Part shown: one piece after another, positions 1 through 6,430 of the stretch
How the letters are laid out: each line of letters begins with the position of its first letter
Position numbering within the stretch: position 1 is the stretch's first letter
DNA from: Candidatus Cloacimonadota bacterium
GTDB lineage: Bacteria; Cloacimonadota; Cloacimonadia; JGIOTU-2; B8-G9
NCBI GenBank assembly: GCA_003647765.1
Contig: QMNM01000031.1
Span: 1-9,848, forward strand
DNA length: 9,848 bases
Reading direction: 5' to 3'
Made by a program: the position numbers and the translations under genes
Notes under the pieces: generated by a model
The model's database searches: none
Told to the model about the DNA's origin: nothing
Seen by the model: the letters and a program-made list of their open reading frames with translations, nothing else

Positions 1-156
1 CTATAAACTATATTAACTTATAAGTGCTTAATTAACACCACATTACTATAATCAAAAATACAAAATCAAATTCTATTTTTGTAAATTTATTGACTCAGCA
101 TCAGTATTTACACGGTCGCACCCTAAGTTGACAAAGTAGAGTAGTATATAATAATA
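1..156. other. Intergenic left flank, no gene seen
   Basis: This stretch lies downstream of the leftmost gene. It is very AT-rich apart from a short richer patch at about 97-131 (GGTCGCACCC at 114-123). I see no coding frame, no tRNA-like fold and no hairpin followed by a T-run that would serve as a clear terminator for the gene ending at 157. Confidence 0.5.
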
Positions 157-1209
157 CTATTTTAATGTGTCTTCTATTTCTTTAATTATTGCTTCTGCTT
201 TATATCTTTTTTCTCTGATCTTTATCAAGTTATCTTCCAGAGGATTCTCTGTATCAATTCCACCACTTTCCTCTGTTAATGGTCTATTTATAATCACAGT
301 TGTTTCTGGTGCCTCTTTATCAATTTGAGAAAAAGTTGGCCTTCTATCTGAATATTTCTTGTTAGATAGCAAATCAAAATTATACTGAATACCAAATGCA
401 ACACGCGGATGTGGATTAAAATGTAATTCATTTATTCTGTAAATTCCTAACATACCGCTAAATTTTTCTATCTCATATTTAATTCCAAAATTAACATTAT
501 AGCCATCATCCTCTAAAACAAGAGAGATAGATTTGGATAATTTGCTTTCCATACTGCCAAATATACCATTCATAGTTTTTCCTACGCCAGATTGCCCTAC
601 AAATCTATTAAGCCCAATACCTAATGTCCAATACATTTCCATATAATCTGCAAAAGGTATACCCCTTAAAAGCAGCGATTTTGATATAGCCAAATAAAAA
701 GAATTTGCTTTATAATCATCTATATCATGATTATAAGTCTGATCATCATTAGAATCAAATTTGTCTTTATAAATATCATCAATATTCTTGTCAGCAAATA
801 GATTTTCCACACCAATAGAAATAGAAGGATATTTACCAGTTTCTTTAAGAAAATTCAACTTGATATTGGCATAATAAATATCTTTTGTTATTTTATCATT
901 TGGCCACTTAACTGTATCATCAATGGTTGGCAGTAGATTATAAACAAAGCCGATTTCCGCGATGTCCATAACCCCAAAATTCAGATTAAAAGCCGGAGTG
1001 AACTGCATCTCATCAGGCAGGGTTTTTGCATACTCATCATTTTGGTCGTTATAAATATATGCAGAAGTAGAGATTTTTATAATGTTTTTCGGCAACACAT
1101 AAGCATCCGGAACTTTCATAAAGCCCATAGTCGTAAATGGAACAGCATTGACTATTACATAAGATAACAATATTAGAAATAAGACCATAACACATATTTT
1201 GCGTTTCAT
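157..1209 (-). CDS. Secreted, probable outer-membrane beta-barrel protein of unknown function
   Basis: The 350-residue product starts with a clear signal peptide: MKRK, a hydrophobic run to about residue 20, then a VNA|V cleavage-like site near residue 22. The mature part is rich in alternating hydrophobic/aromatic strands with glycine turns (for example FNLNFGVMDIAEIGFVYN near 74-91, and VAFGIQYNFDLL before the tail), as in outer-membrane barrels. The opening GFMKVPDAYVLP resembles the start of barrels of the YjbH/DUF940 type, but I cannot assign it firmly. After the last strand-like segment comes an acidic tail of about 65 residues ending in a helix-prone stretch (KIREKRYKAEAIIKEIEDTLK region). 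An upstream ATG at 1318-1320 is in frame but would translate a repeat tract and lacks a ribosome site; the ATG at 1207-1209 has a strong one. It is the last gene of an envelope-related group (LptD, GmhB, epimerase). Function unknown. Confidence 0.75.
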   Translation of the reverse strand: MKRKICVMVLFLILLSYVIVNAVPFTTMGFMKVPDAYVLPKNIIKISTSAYIYNDQNDEYAKTLPDEMQFTPAFNLNFGVMDIAEIGFVYNLLPTIDDTVKWPNDKITKDIYYANIKLNFLKETGKYPSISIGVENLFADKNIDDIYKDKFDSNDDQTYNHDIDDYKANSFYLAISKSLLLRGIPFADYMEMYWTLGIGLNRFVGQSGVGKTMNGIFGSMESKLSKSISLVLEDDGYNVNFGIKYEIEKFSGMLGIYRINELHFNPHPRVAFGIQYNFDLLSNKKYSDRRPTFSQIDKEAPETTVIINRPLTEESGGIDTENPLEDNLIKIREKRYKAEAIIKEIEDTLK

Positions 1210-1213
1210 TATA

Positions 1214-1221
1214 CTTCCTCC
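1214..1221 (-). promoter_or_regulatory. Ribosome binding site that fixes the start at 1209
   Basis: On the minus strand GGAGGAAG precedes ATG by four bases (GGAGG itself by seven). This near-perfect Shine-Dalgarno selects the internal ATG rather than the in-frame ATG 111 bp upstream, and puts the hydrophobic signal sequence at the protein's N-terminus. Confidence 0.8.
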
Positions 1222-1246
1222 AATAAATTTTGTATTATCAAACTTT

Positions 1247-1298
1247 TTAGCCACGAAATTACACGAAAAAACAAGAATCCACAGCCACGGAGAAACAC
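1247..1298 (+). repeat. Intergenic word tract (CACGAAATTA / CCACGGAGAAACAC)
   Basis: Two 10-bp units, CACGAAATTA (1252-1261) and CACGAAAAAA (1262-1271), stand in tandem. They are followed by a second word, CCACGGAGAAACAC (1285-1298). The first 27 bases (1247-1273) match the minus strand of 6380-6406 at 24 of 27 positions. The second word matches the minus strand of 8944-8957 at 11 of 14. The tract lies in the upstream region of the 157-1209 gene, with no coding sense of its own. Function unknown. Confidence 0.75.
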
Positions 1299-1393
1299 TA
1301 CTATTACATTTTGGTAGCAATCAGTAAGTGGCTCAATAGTCCAAAATTTATGTAATTTTGAATTCTTAAAGACACTGCACTGACTATAACTTG

Positions 1394-2341
1394 CTATTCT
1401 CTAAAATAGTCAATTGTTTCTTTTATTCCATCTAATAGAGAATATTTTGGTGTCCATAATAGAATTTCTTTTGCTTTGTCTATATTCAAACAGCTTTTAT
1501 GAACATCCCCTGGTCTTGCTGAAGCCATAATAGGTTCTATCATGTTAGATTTTCTGGCAATCTGTCCATTCAATTGCGTATAAATAATCTCATACAGATT
1601 TTTAGTTTTGGTCTCTTTATTCGTGCCAATGTTAATTATTTCGTTATTACCTTTTTCTAAAGCGATTACATTTGCTTCTGCTACATCTTTTACATACACA
1701 TAATCTCGTATCATACCTTCTGGCTCTCCATTATATGTATAAATATATGACTGCTTATTTGCTAATAGATTCTCAATAAATATAGAGACCACTCCTGCTT
1801 CACCACAAGGAATCTGCCGAGGACCATATACATTAGCATATCTTAACACAGTGTAATTAAGTCCGAATTGCTTATAATAATAGTATAGATATTTTTCAGA
1901 ACTTAATTTATTGATAGCATACGGAGAGATAGGTTTCGGAACATAATTTTCTGAAGTAGGATATTCTTCTGCTTCACCGTATATTGCACCGCCAGTAGAA
2001 CTGAAAATTACCTTTTTAACATTGTACTTTACGCATTCTTGAAGAACATTTAATAAGCCAATAATATTTATATCTGCATCTGATATAGGGTCTTTGATAG
2101 AAAGAGGGACACTAATTTGTGCGGCATGATGATTAACTATATCAGGTTTTTCTATTTCAATAATCTTTCCTAATTCTGAAGCACGGATGTCAATTAGATA
2201 AAATTTTGCATCTGGATTTACATTAGCCAAGCTCCCTGTGGATAAATTATCAACAATAATAACCTCATTATCTTCTTTTAAGTATCTATCTACAATATGA
2301 GAACCAATAAAACCAGCACCACCTGTAACTAATATTTTCAT
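1394..2341 (-). CDS. NAD-dependent sugar-nucleotide epimerase/dehydratase (GalE-like extended SDR)
   Basis: The 315-residue protein belongs to the extended short-chain dehydrogenase/reductase family that acts on nucleotide-sugars. A Rossmann dinucleotide motif GGAGFIG is at 7-13, followed by VDNLSTG (acidic D31 for the NAD ribose), D51 at the adenine pocket, HHAAQ at 71-75, the SST of the active site at 114-116 and the catalytic pair Y141/K145 in SPYAINK. NVYGPRQ follows at 170-176. The RPGDV segment and the C-terminal KAKEILLWTPKYSLLDGI are typical of UDP-glucose 4-epimerase-like members. It probably makes a sugar precursor for surface polysaccharide or LPS, in keeping with the nearby gmhB and lptD. 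The exact substrate (UDP-Glc, UDP-GlcNAc, uronic acid or a dTDP-sugar) cannot be read from sequence. The ATG has AAAGGAA (2349-2355) at good spacing. Full length, no defects seen. Confidence 0.93.
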   Translation of the reverse strand: MKILVTGGAGFIGSHIVDRYLKEDNEVIIVDNLSTGSLANVNPDAKFYLIDIRASELGKIIEIEKPDIVNHHAAQISVPLSIKDPISDADINIIGLLNVLQECVKYNVKKVIFSSTGGAIYGEAEEYPTSENYVPKPISPYAINKLSSEKYLYYYYKQFGLNYTVLRYANVYGPRQIPCGEAGVVSIFIENLLANKQSYIYTYNGEPEGMIRDYVYVKDVAEANVIALEKGNNEIINIGTNKETKTKNLYEIIYTQLNGQIARKSNMIEPIMASARPGDVHKSCLNIDKAKEILLWTPKYSLLDGIKETIDYFRE

Positions 2342-2377
2342 AAAGCTATTCCTTTCGCTAATAAATAATGCTCTAAA

Positions 2378-2406
2378 AATAAATCTTACATAAGAATTCC
2401 TGTCAA
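2378..2406 (-). promoter_or_regulatory. Candidate sigma-70-type promoter for the epimerase gene
   Basis: On the minus strand a perfect TTGACA (2406-2401) is followed by 17 bases and then TTTATT (2383-2378), a four-of-six match to TATAAT. The inferred transcription start would lie about 30 bases before the ATG at 2341, leaving room for the AAAGGAA ribosome site. This suggests the epimerase is transcribed separately from gmhB, across a 190-bp gap. Confidence 0.5.
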
Positions 2407-2432
2407 TAATTTTTTATTGCCCACACTTGATT

Positions 2433-2455
2433 TTACAGAATCTGTAATCCTGTAT
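2433..2455. repeat. 15-bp palindrome and associated word
   Basis: TTACAGA, one base, then TCTGTAA gives a perfect 7+1+7 palindrome (2433-2447), followed by TCCTGTA. It lies about 27 bp upstream of the candidate -35 box of the epimerase. It could be a regulator site, or a variant of an AGGATTACAG-type intergenic word like those in the other gaps. The sequence does not decide between these. Confidence 0.4.
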
Positions 2456-2487
2456 TTTCACAAATAAAGCACCATTACAACGAGATA

Positions 2488-2520
2488 AAATTTGAAATTT
2501 GAAATTAGGATTTAGAAATT
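2488..2520. repeat. Intergenic word tract (AAATTTG type)
   Basis: Overlapping copies of AAATTTG/TTTGAAA run into the related strings AGGATTTAG and AAATT. This is a short low-complexity tract of 7-8 bp period, ending about a dozen bases from the gmhB stop codon. It looks like a member of the same class of intergenic word tracts as those at 1247, 6331, 7395 and 8877, but with a different word. Confidence 0.6.
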
Positions 2521-2531
2521 AAAAAATGGGT

Positions 2532-3107
2532 TTATTTTGTCAGAAATAATATCAATTCCACAGCACTTAATAAATCATCTGCAATATAATCTGGTTTGAC
2601 CTTCCAGTTATGCCGTCTATAAATAAATTCACCTTTACCATAGCCAGTAAGCACCATTATTGTCTTTAATCCACATCTTTTACCAAACTCAATATCTGAT
2701 GGCTTATCTCCAACCATAAAACTGTTCTTAATATCAAAATCAAAATCCTTTAATGCTTTTTTAAATAAACCTGTTTTTGGTTTACGACAATCGCAATCTT
2801 TTCTGAATTCCTCTATCATTCCATCAGGATGATGTGGGCAATAATAAAGAGCATCGTAATGCGCATTTTTTTGTGATAATAACCTGTTCATTCTTTGATG
2901 AACCTTATCTAAAACTTCTTGGGAAAAGAATCCTCTTGCTAAACCTGATTGATTGGATACAATAAATACAAGAAAATTGTTTTTATTTAATTGTCTAATG
3001 GCTTGGGCTACAGAGGGTATAAGTTCAAACAGGTCTTCATGATTGATATATCCTTTATCTACATTGATTGTGCCGTCACGGTCTATAAATACTGCTTTTT
3101 TAATCAT
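2532..3107 (-). CDS. gmhB: D-glycero-D-manno-heptose-1,7-bisphosphate 7-phosphatase (HAD family)
   Basis: The 191-residue product has all hallmarks of GmhB, the HAD phosphatase that removes the 7-phosphate in ADP-heptose synthesis for the LPS inner core. The nucleophile motif is FIDRDGT (D9 nucleophile, D11 acid/base). SNQSGLARG at 51-59 is motif II, CRKPKTG at 107-113 holds the motif III lysine, and VGDKPSDIE at 132-140 is motif IV. The zinc-binding set is visible as CPHH (C90, H92, H93) with CDC (C105, C107). Length is normal. An in-frame ATG further upstream (3162-3164) would add 19 residues lying inside lptD. The ATG at 3105-3107 is preferred because AGGAAA stands seven bases before it and it gives the usual family N-terminus. 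It overlaps the lptD stop by 8 bp, implying translational coupling to LPS export. Histidinol-phosphatase relatives share the fold, but the zinc motif and context favour GmhB. Confidence 0.92.
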   Translation of the reverse strand: MIKKAVFIDRDGTINVDKGYINHEDLFELIPSVAQAIRQLNKNNFLVFIVSNQSGLARGFFSQEVLDKVHQRMNRLLSQKNAHYDALYYCPHHPDGMIEEFRKDCDCRKPKTGLFKKALKDFDFDIKNSFMVGDKPSDIEFGKRCGLKTIMVLTGYGKGEFIYRRHNWKVKPDYIADDLLSAVELILFLTK

Positions 3108-5577
3108 AATACTTTTTCCTATCAGAAAATCTAAACATAATGTCATTTGGTAAAGCTTTAACATTTATTTTGAATCTGTATGACCAAATATCACCTGATT
3201 TTTCCCAAGATAAAGATGCAGACCAACAATGTAAATCCCGATAAATTCTTAAACTTTGTGAAACCAATCTCTTCTCTTTGAAGTTATAATAATTAGAATA
3301 AGAAATTTTCCAATTCATGGTAAGATTAAATTCAATACTATTATGCAGATTTGAGCTATAATAACCAGTTTGCTTATTTTTATTATAACTAAAACTTGAA
3401 GACACATTCCATCTTTTTTTCTCTGGTTTTGTTTCAGCATGGCTATTCTGTATTTCTGCCTTCTGTCTTCTGCCTTCTGATTCCTGGTTCTCATTATTTC
3501 TTGATTTCTTGATTTCTTGAACTCTTGATTTCTTGAACTCTTGATTTCTTGAACTCTTGAAACAAGGAAAATCAACTTTTTGATGATGAAAATAAGTATT
3601 ATAAAATAAATTTCCTGTTAAAGATATTTTGGCAGAGAGTGAATAATTTTTCGGCTCCAATGAATAGAAATCTTGTATTAACCGTAATGAATTAGATAAA
3701 GTAATATTAGTTGATTTTAAACTTAATTTCCCTGGATTTATTCTTAATGAATGCGATATATCAGAAAAGTGTTTTCCCGTTTTCTCAAAGTCATATCCAG
3801 TAGAAGACGAAATTGTAAGCAATTGATTTAATCTTTTCAGCTTTCCTTCTTTTGTTGATAGTTTTGCCTGCAATTTATTGTTTATAGAGATGGACATTCT
3901 TTTAGAACGCTTTGATTTACTGATGCTAATGCCAGAAAAATTATCTATATCCTTGTTAATGTTGGAAAAGTCCGGTGCATAAAAGAAACTAATATTTGGT
4001 GAGATGATATGTCGTAATGCTTTTAACCTACCGACATTAGTAGAGAAAATTCCATATATGGAAAAAGAGAACGAAGAACTTGTATTATAATCATAGCCAC
4101 GATTTATGCTCTTATTATCTTTGTCTAACCATACTTCGTTATATCTAAATGCTTGTGATAAGTTTAGCCATCCTTTGATTTTATCTACATAAGAAAGTGA
4201 TAGATTATGTTTAATACCTTCGCGATGGTTTGATAGTATATTACCCTCTTTGTCATAGCTATTATGATAGAAAAATTGAGAAGCTGTTGGAGATGTTACA
4301 TTGATAGTTGCAGTATGTAATATATTATTTCTGTATGAGAAATAAAGCTTTCCCAACCAAGAGTGCAATATATTATAATTGGGCTCTTGTGTTGCCTTTG
4401 CAACGATTTCATACACAGGTCTTGAAGATAATATAAAAGAGGCGGATGGAAATTTTAGAGATTTATGTCTTGTATCTAAATCCTCTCTGTAATCCATAGT
4501 GAGTGAAAATGAGCTAGCTCGCCAGGACTTTGAATAAGATAGATAAGATGTAAGAGTTTTGTCCATTCGCACTTGCTTATCATCGCTGATTTGACGCACT
4601 GTTTGGTCACTGACAAAATTTAGTCGTATGGATAAATTACTTGTACAGGAGAATCGTTGCCTGTGAAAAGCACTAATCAGCCAATGATAGCGATAATCAT
4701 ACGGACCTAAATTATAGCGGATGAATTTACTTGTTAAATTGCCGTTTAATGTATATCTTGTTTTATACCGAGTGTCTAATATAAATTGCCAGCCAGTATA
4801 TTCCATATAATCAAATGATAAAGTAGCATCGCCATACTCACCAAATGTCTGATAATAAGCAATATTCTTGATGAACTTTCCTTCACGATTATTATAGCCC
4901 GGCTCTGGAATTAGAAAGCCAGATTCTCTTGCTCGTTTTATAGATATAGTCCCAAAAGGCAATGCAAAAATAGGAAAATGATTCACATACAGGACAATAG
5001 GCTTAGCCACGATTTTATCACCTACATATAGACGCAATCTAATACTACGGATTTCATAATGTGGATTCACATTATCACAGGTAGTAAAAGCTGCATTATC
5101 AATATCAAATATCTTTGGTCCAACTTTTCGTATTCTCTGCCCAAAATAAAATCCCTTTTCAAATTTTGTCCTACCACTCAATATCAGGCCTTGCTCGCTC
5201 TCAAAATCATAAAATACACCATTACCATAAATAATCTGCTCAGCATCCTTTAACTCAATATTGCCACTTGCATAAGCAGTACTCTCTTTCATATTGATGA
5301 TAATAGAGTCAGAACTAATATATGAGTTTTTATAGTTAATCTGGGCATTATTTAGCAATCTTATCTGTTCTTTCTTCAAGTTATATACTATACTGTCAGC
5401 TACGTAATTAAGAGAATCAATAACATAAGTGGTGTCAGCCAATCCAGTAGGATTTTCTTTCTCATTCTGAGCATTAGCAATACGAACGAATAAACAAGAA
5501 AACAAGATCACAAGAAGAGATTTAAAATGACATATTATTATAGAAAATTTACAATTATACTTCCTATCAATTTCCAA
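3100..5577 (-). CDS. lptD: LPS-assembly outer-membrane protein LptD (OstA-type domain plus beta-barrel)
   Basis: The 825-residue product matches the plan of LptD, which inserts LPS into the outer leaflet. A hydrophobic signal segment (about 20-33) ends in ANA|Q at residue 36. A periplasmic OstA-like beta-jellyroll follows (about 50-165: NNAQINY, ASGNIELKDAEQIIYGNG), then FTTCDNVNPHYEIRS (164-178), the LptD junction motif, and an FPIFALPFG segment (201-209). A long region of aromatic, alternating strands from about 235 to the end forms the barrel. No ATG lies near the start. TTG at 5575-5577 comes directly after an in-frame TAG, so it is the first possible codon; GGTGG seven bases upstream could serve it. 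Residues about 673-711 are encoded by a short-word repeat tract (3446-3559) giving a Lys/Arg/Glu/Asn/Gln-rich insertion between predicted strands. The 3' end overlaps gmhB by 8 bp. Family assignment is firm; the exact start is less so. Confidence 0.88.
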   Translation of the reverse strand: MEIDRKYNCKFSIIICHFKSLLVILFSCLFVRIANAQNEKENPTGLADTTYVIDSLNYVADSIVYNLKKEQIRLLNNAQINYKNSYISSDSIIINMKESTAYASGNIELKDAEQIIYGNGVFYDFESEQGLILSGRTKFEKGFYFGQRIRKVGPKIFDIDNAAFTTCDNVNPHYEIRSIRLRLYVGDKIVAKPIVLYVNHFPIFALPFGTISIKRARESGFLIPEPGYNNREGKFIKNIAYYQTFGEYGDATLSFDYMEYTGWQFILDTRYKTRYTLNGNLTSKFIRYNLGPYDYRYHWLISAFHRQRFSCTSNLSIRLNFVSDQTVRQISDDKQVRMDKTLTSYLSYSKSWRASSFSLTMDYREDLDTRHKSLKFPSASFILSSRPVYEIVAKATQEPNYNILHSWLGKLYFSYRNNILHTATINVTSPTASQFFYHNSYDKEGNILSNHREGIKHNLSLSYVDKIKGWLNLSQAFRYNEVWLDKDNKSINRGYDYNTSSSFSFSIYGIFSTNVGRLKALRHIISPNISFFYAPDFSNINKDIDNFSGISISKSKRSKRMSISINNKLQAKLSTKEGKLKRLNQLLTISSSTGYDFEKTGKHFSDISHSLRINPGKLSLKSTNITLSNSLRLIQDFYSLEPKNYSLSAKISLTGNLFYNTYFHHQKVDFPCFKSSRNQEFKKSRVQEIKKSRNNENQESEGRRQKAEIQNSHAETKPEKKRWNVSSSFSYNKNKQTGYYSSNLHNSIEFNLTMNWKISYSNYYNFKEKRLVSQSLRIYRDLHCWSASLSWEKSGDIWSYRFKINVKALPNDIMFRFSDRKKYYD
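3115..3120 (-). promoter_or_regulatory. Ribosome binding site of gmhB inside the end of lptD
   Basis: AGGAAA on the minus strand lies seven bases before the ATG at 3107 and is itself part of the last lptD codons. It selects the internal start and supports coupled translation of lptD and gmhB. Confidence 0.65.
3446..3559 (-). repeat. Short-word tandem tract inside the lptD reading frame
   Basis: On the minus strand eight contiguous 8-mers (3559 down to 3496) alternate between CAAGAGTT and CAAGAAAT: the first six alternate, the last two are CAAGAAAT. After a short linker (AATGAGAACCAGGAATC) come three contiguous 7-mers, AGAAGGC, AGAAGAC, AGAAGGC (3478-3458), with decayed copies beyond. Because 8 is not a multiple of 3, the protein repeats only every 24 bases (KSSRNQEF, KKSRVQEI, KKSRNNEN). 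These words contain no stop codon in any of the three minus-strand frames, but the opposite strand has TGA in them. So only this orientation could be tolerated inside a gene. Elsewhere in the window such tracts lie between genes. Confidence 0.9.
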
Positions 5578-5643
5578 CTATCAACCACCATACTTTCTTT
5601 ATTATTCTTAATTTCTTTTGGAGTGCTTGACTCTATCAAGCGA

Positions 5644-6351
5644 TTATTTTTCTAATTCTGCTATGAAAAGATGAAATTCATCTTTATATTCTTCATCTGA
5701 TTTGATAGTATCTATTCTTCCATTTTTATTATGATAAAGATGATATGTTGCCTTTTCAAAAGTGAATCTTCTTAATTCCTGTCTGAATTCAGAAAGTCGT
5801 TCTTTTGGATAGATAATAAGAGCGATGCAATGCTTTTTTAATAGAAATTGTGAAGCAGAGATTATATCAATTAAATTGCATTTTATCTCATATTTGGCAA
5901 TTCGTTTTTCCATTGACGGACTTAATCGTCCAGTTCCTATTTTATAATAAGGTGGATTCGTAATAAGTAAATCGTATTTTTGGGGTATCATTTTGTTAGG
6001 GATATTTCTAATGTCAATGTGCCTTAAAAGGATGCGTTGTTTAATTGTATCAGGTAATTGACTGATATTTTTCTTTGAAAGTTCTAATAAAGAATCTTGT
6101 ATTTCTATCGCAGTAATTTTGATATATGGAATCTTTGCGGCTAAAAGCATTGAGATAATACCAGAGCCAATTCCTAATTCAATTACATCTTTTATATGTC
6201 GCCTGACACTGATTTTCTCTAATGCAAAATTAAGCAAAAAAAGAGCATCCTGACTGCTTCTATATCCAAATTTTGACTGCCATAATTTGAGGCCTTTATA
6301 TTGTAAGTCATCACAGGTTAAAAAATTATTGTTCATTAGCCATTGGTCCAT
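5644..6351 (-). CDS. TrmN6/YfiC-like SAM-dependent N6-adenine methyltransferase
   Basis: The product (235 residues from the first ATG) is a class I SAM-dependent methyltransferase of the YfiC/TrmN6 type, which in E. coli methylates adenine 37 of tRNA1(Val). FGYRSSQDALFLL (28-40) is the family's N-terminal signature. ELGIGSGIISMLLA (58-71) is the SAM-binding motif I, E83 in AIEIQ the acidic end of strand 2, HIDIR (111-115) motif III, and TNPPYY (131-136) the catalytic NPPY motif of N6-adenine methylases. The tRNA substrate is inferred from family only. The possible starts, ATG at 6351 and ATG at 6336, both lie in a tandem word repeat (6331-6354), and neither has a recognisable Shine-Dalgarno. 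The conserved region begins about residue 18, so one of them is probably used. It sits 66 bp upstream of lptD and 79 bp after nadA. Confidence 0.85.
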   Translation of the reverse strand: MDQWLMNNNFLTCDDLQYKGLKLWQSKFGYRSSQDALFLLNFALEKISVRRHIKDVIELGIGSGIISMLLAAKIPYIKITAIEIQDSLLELSKKNISQLPDTIKQRILLRHIDIRNIPNKMIPQKYDLLITNPPYYKIGTGRLSPSMEKRIAKYEIKCNLIDIISASQFLLKKHCIALIIYPKERLSEFRQELRRFTFEKATYHLYHNKNGRIDTIKSDEEYKDEFHLFIAELEK

Positions 6352-6354
6352 TGG
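6331..6354 (-). repeat. Three 8-bp units (CCAATGGA type) at the start of the methyltransferase gene
   Basis: Reading the minus strand, CCAATGGA (6354-6347), CCAATGGC (6346-6339) and TAATGAAC (6338-6331) are contiguous. Each unit carries an ATG; the first (6351) and third (6336) are in frame with the methyltransferase and the second is not. The tract encodes its first residues, MDQWLMNN. Confidence 0.8.
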
Positions 6355-6371
6355 CTTGCCATCGGTTGATA

Positions 6372-6406
6372 TCTTTTTGTGTTTTTTTGTGAAATTTTGT
6401 GGCTAA
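6372..6406 (-). repeat. Intergenic 10-bp word tract (CACAAAATTT type)
   Basis: On the minus strand three 10-bp units follow each other: CACAAAATTT (6401-6392), CACAAAAAAA (6391-6382) and CACAAAAAGA (6381-6372), preceded by TTAGC. The segment 6406-6380 matches 1247-1273 of the plus strand at 24 of 27 positions. It is therefore a second, oppositely oriented copy of the same word family about 5 kb away. Confidence 0.8.
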
Positions 6407-6430
6407 TTACAAAGTTTTAGCGAAGTATGA

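Noticed and set aside
97-131. Richer patch with GGTCGCACCC as a tRNA or small RNA
   Set aside because: No cloverleaf, no T-loop motif and no pairing partner for the GC segment in the window's left flank.
128-152. TTGACA and TATAAT on the plus strand near the left end
   Set aside because: The spacer is only 13 bases, and the pair would fire into the 3' end of a minus-strand gene with no plus-strand gene beyond it.
1342-1360. CAAAATT / AATTTTG hairpin between the epimerase and the barrel gene as a terminator
   Set aside because: Seven AT-rich pairs and no T-run after it on the coding strand; too weak to call.
3446-3559. Possible CRISPR array
   Set aside because: Units are 7-8 bp, directly contiguous and without unique spacers; no cas genes are present.
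3315-3575. Long open stretch in a second minus-strand frame across the lptD repeat
   Set aside because: It is open because the CAAGAAAT and AGAAGGC words have no stops in any frame. Its protein is a frame-shifted copy of the repeat with no family resemblance.
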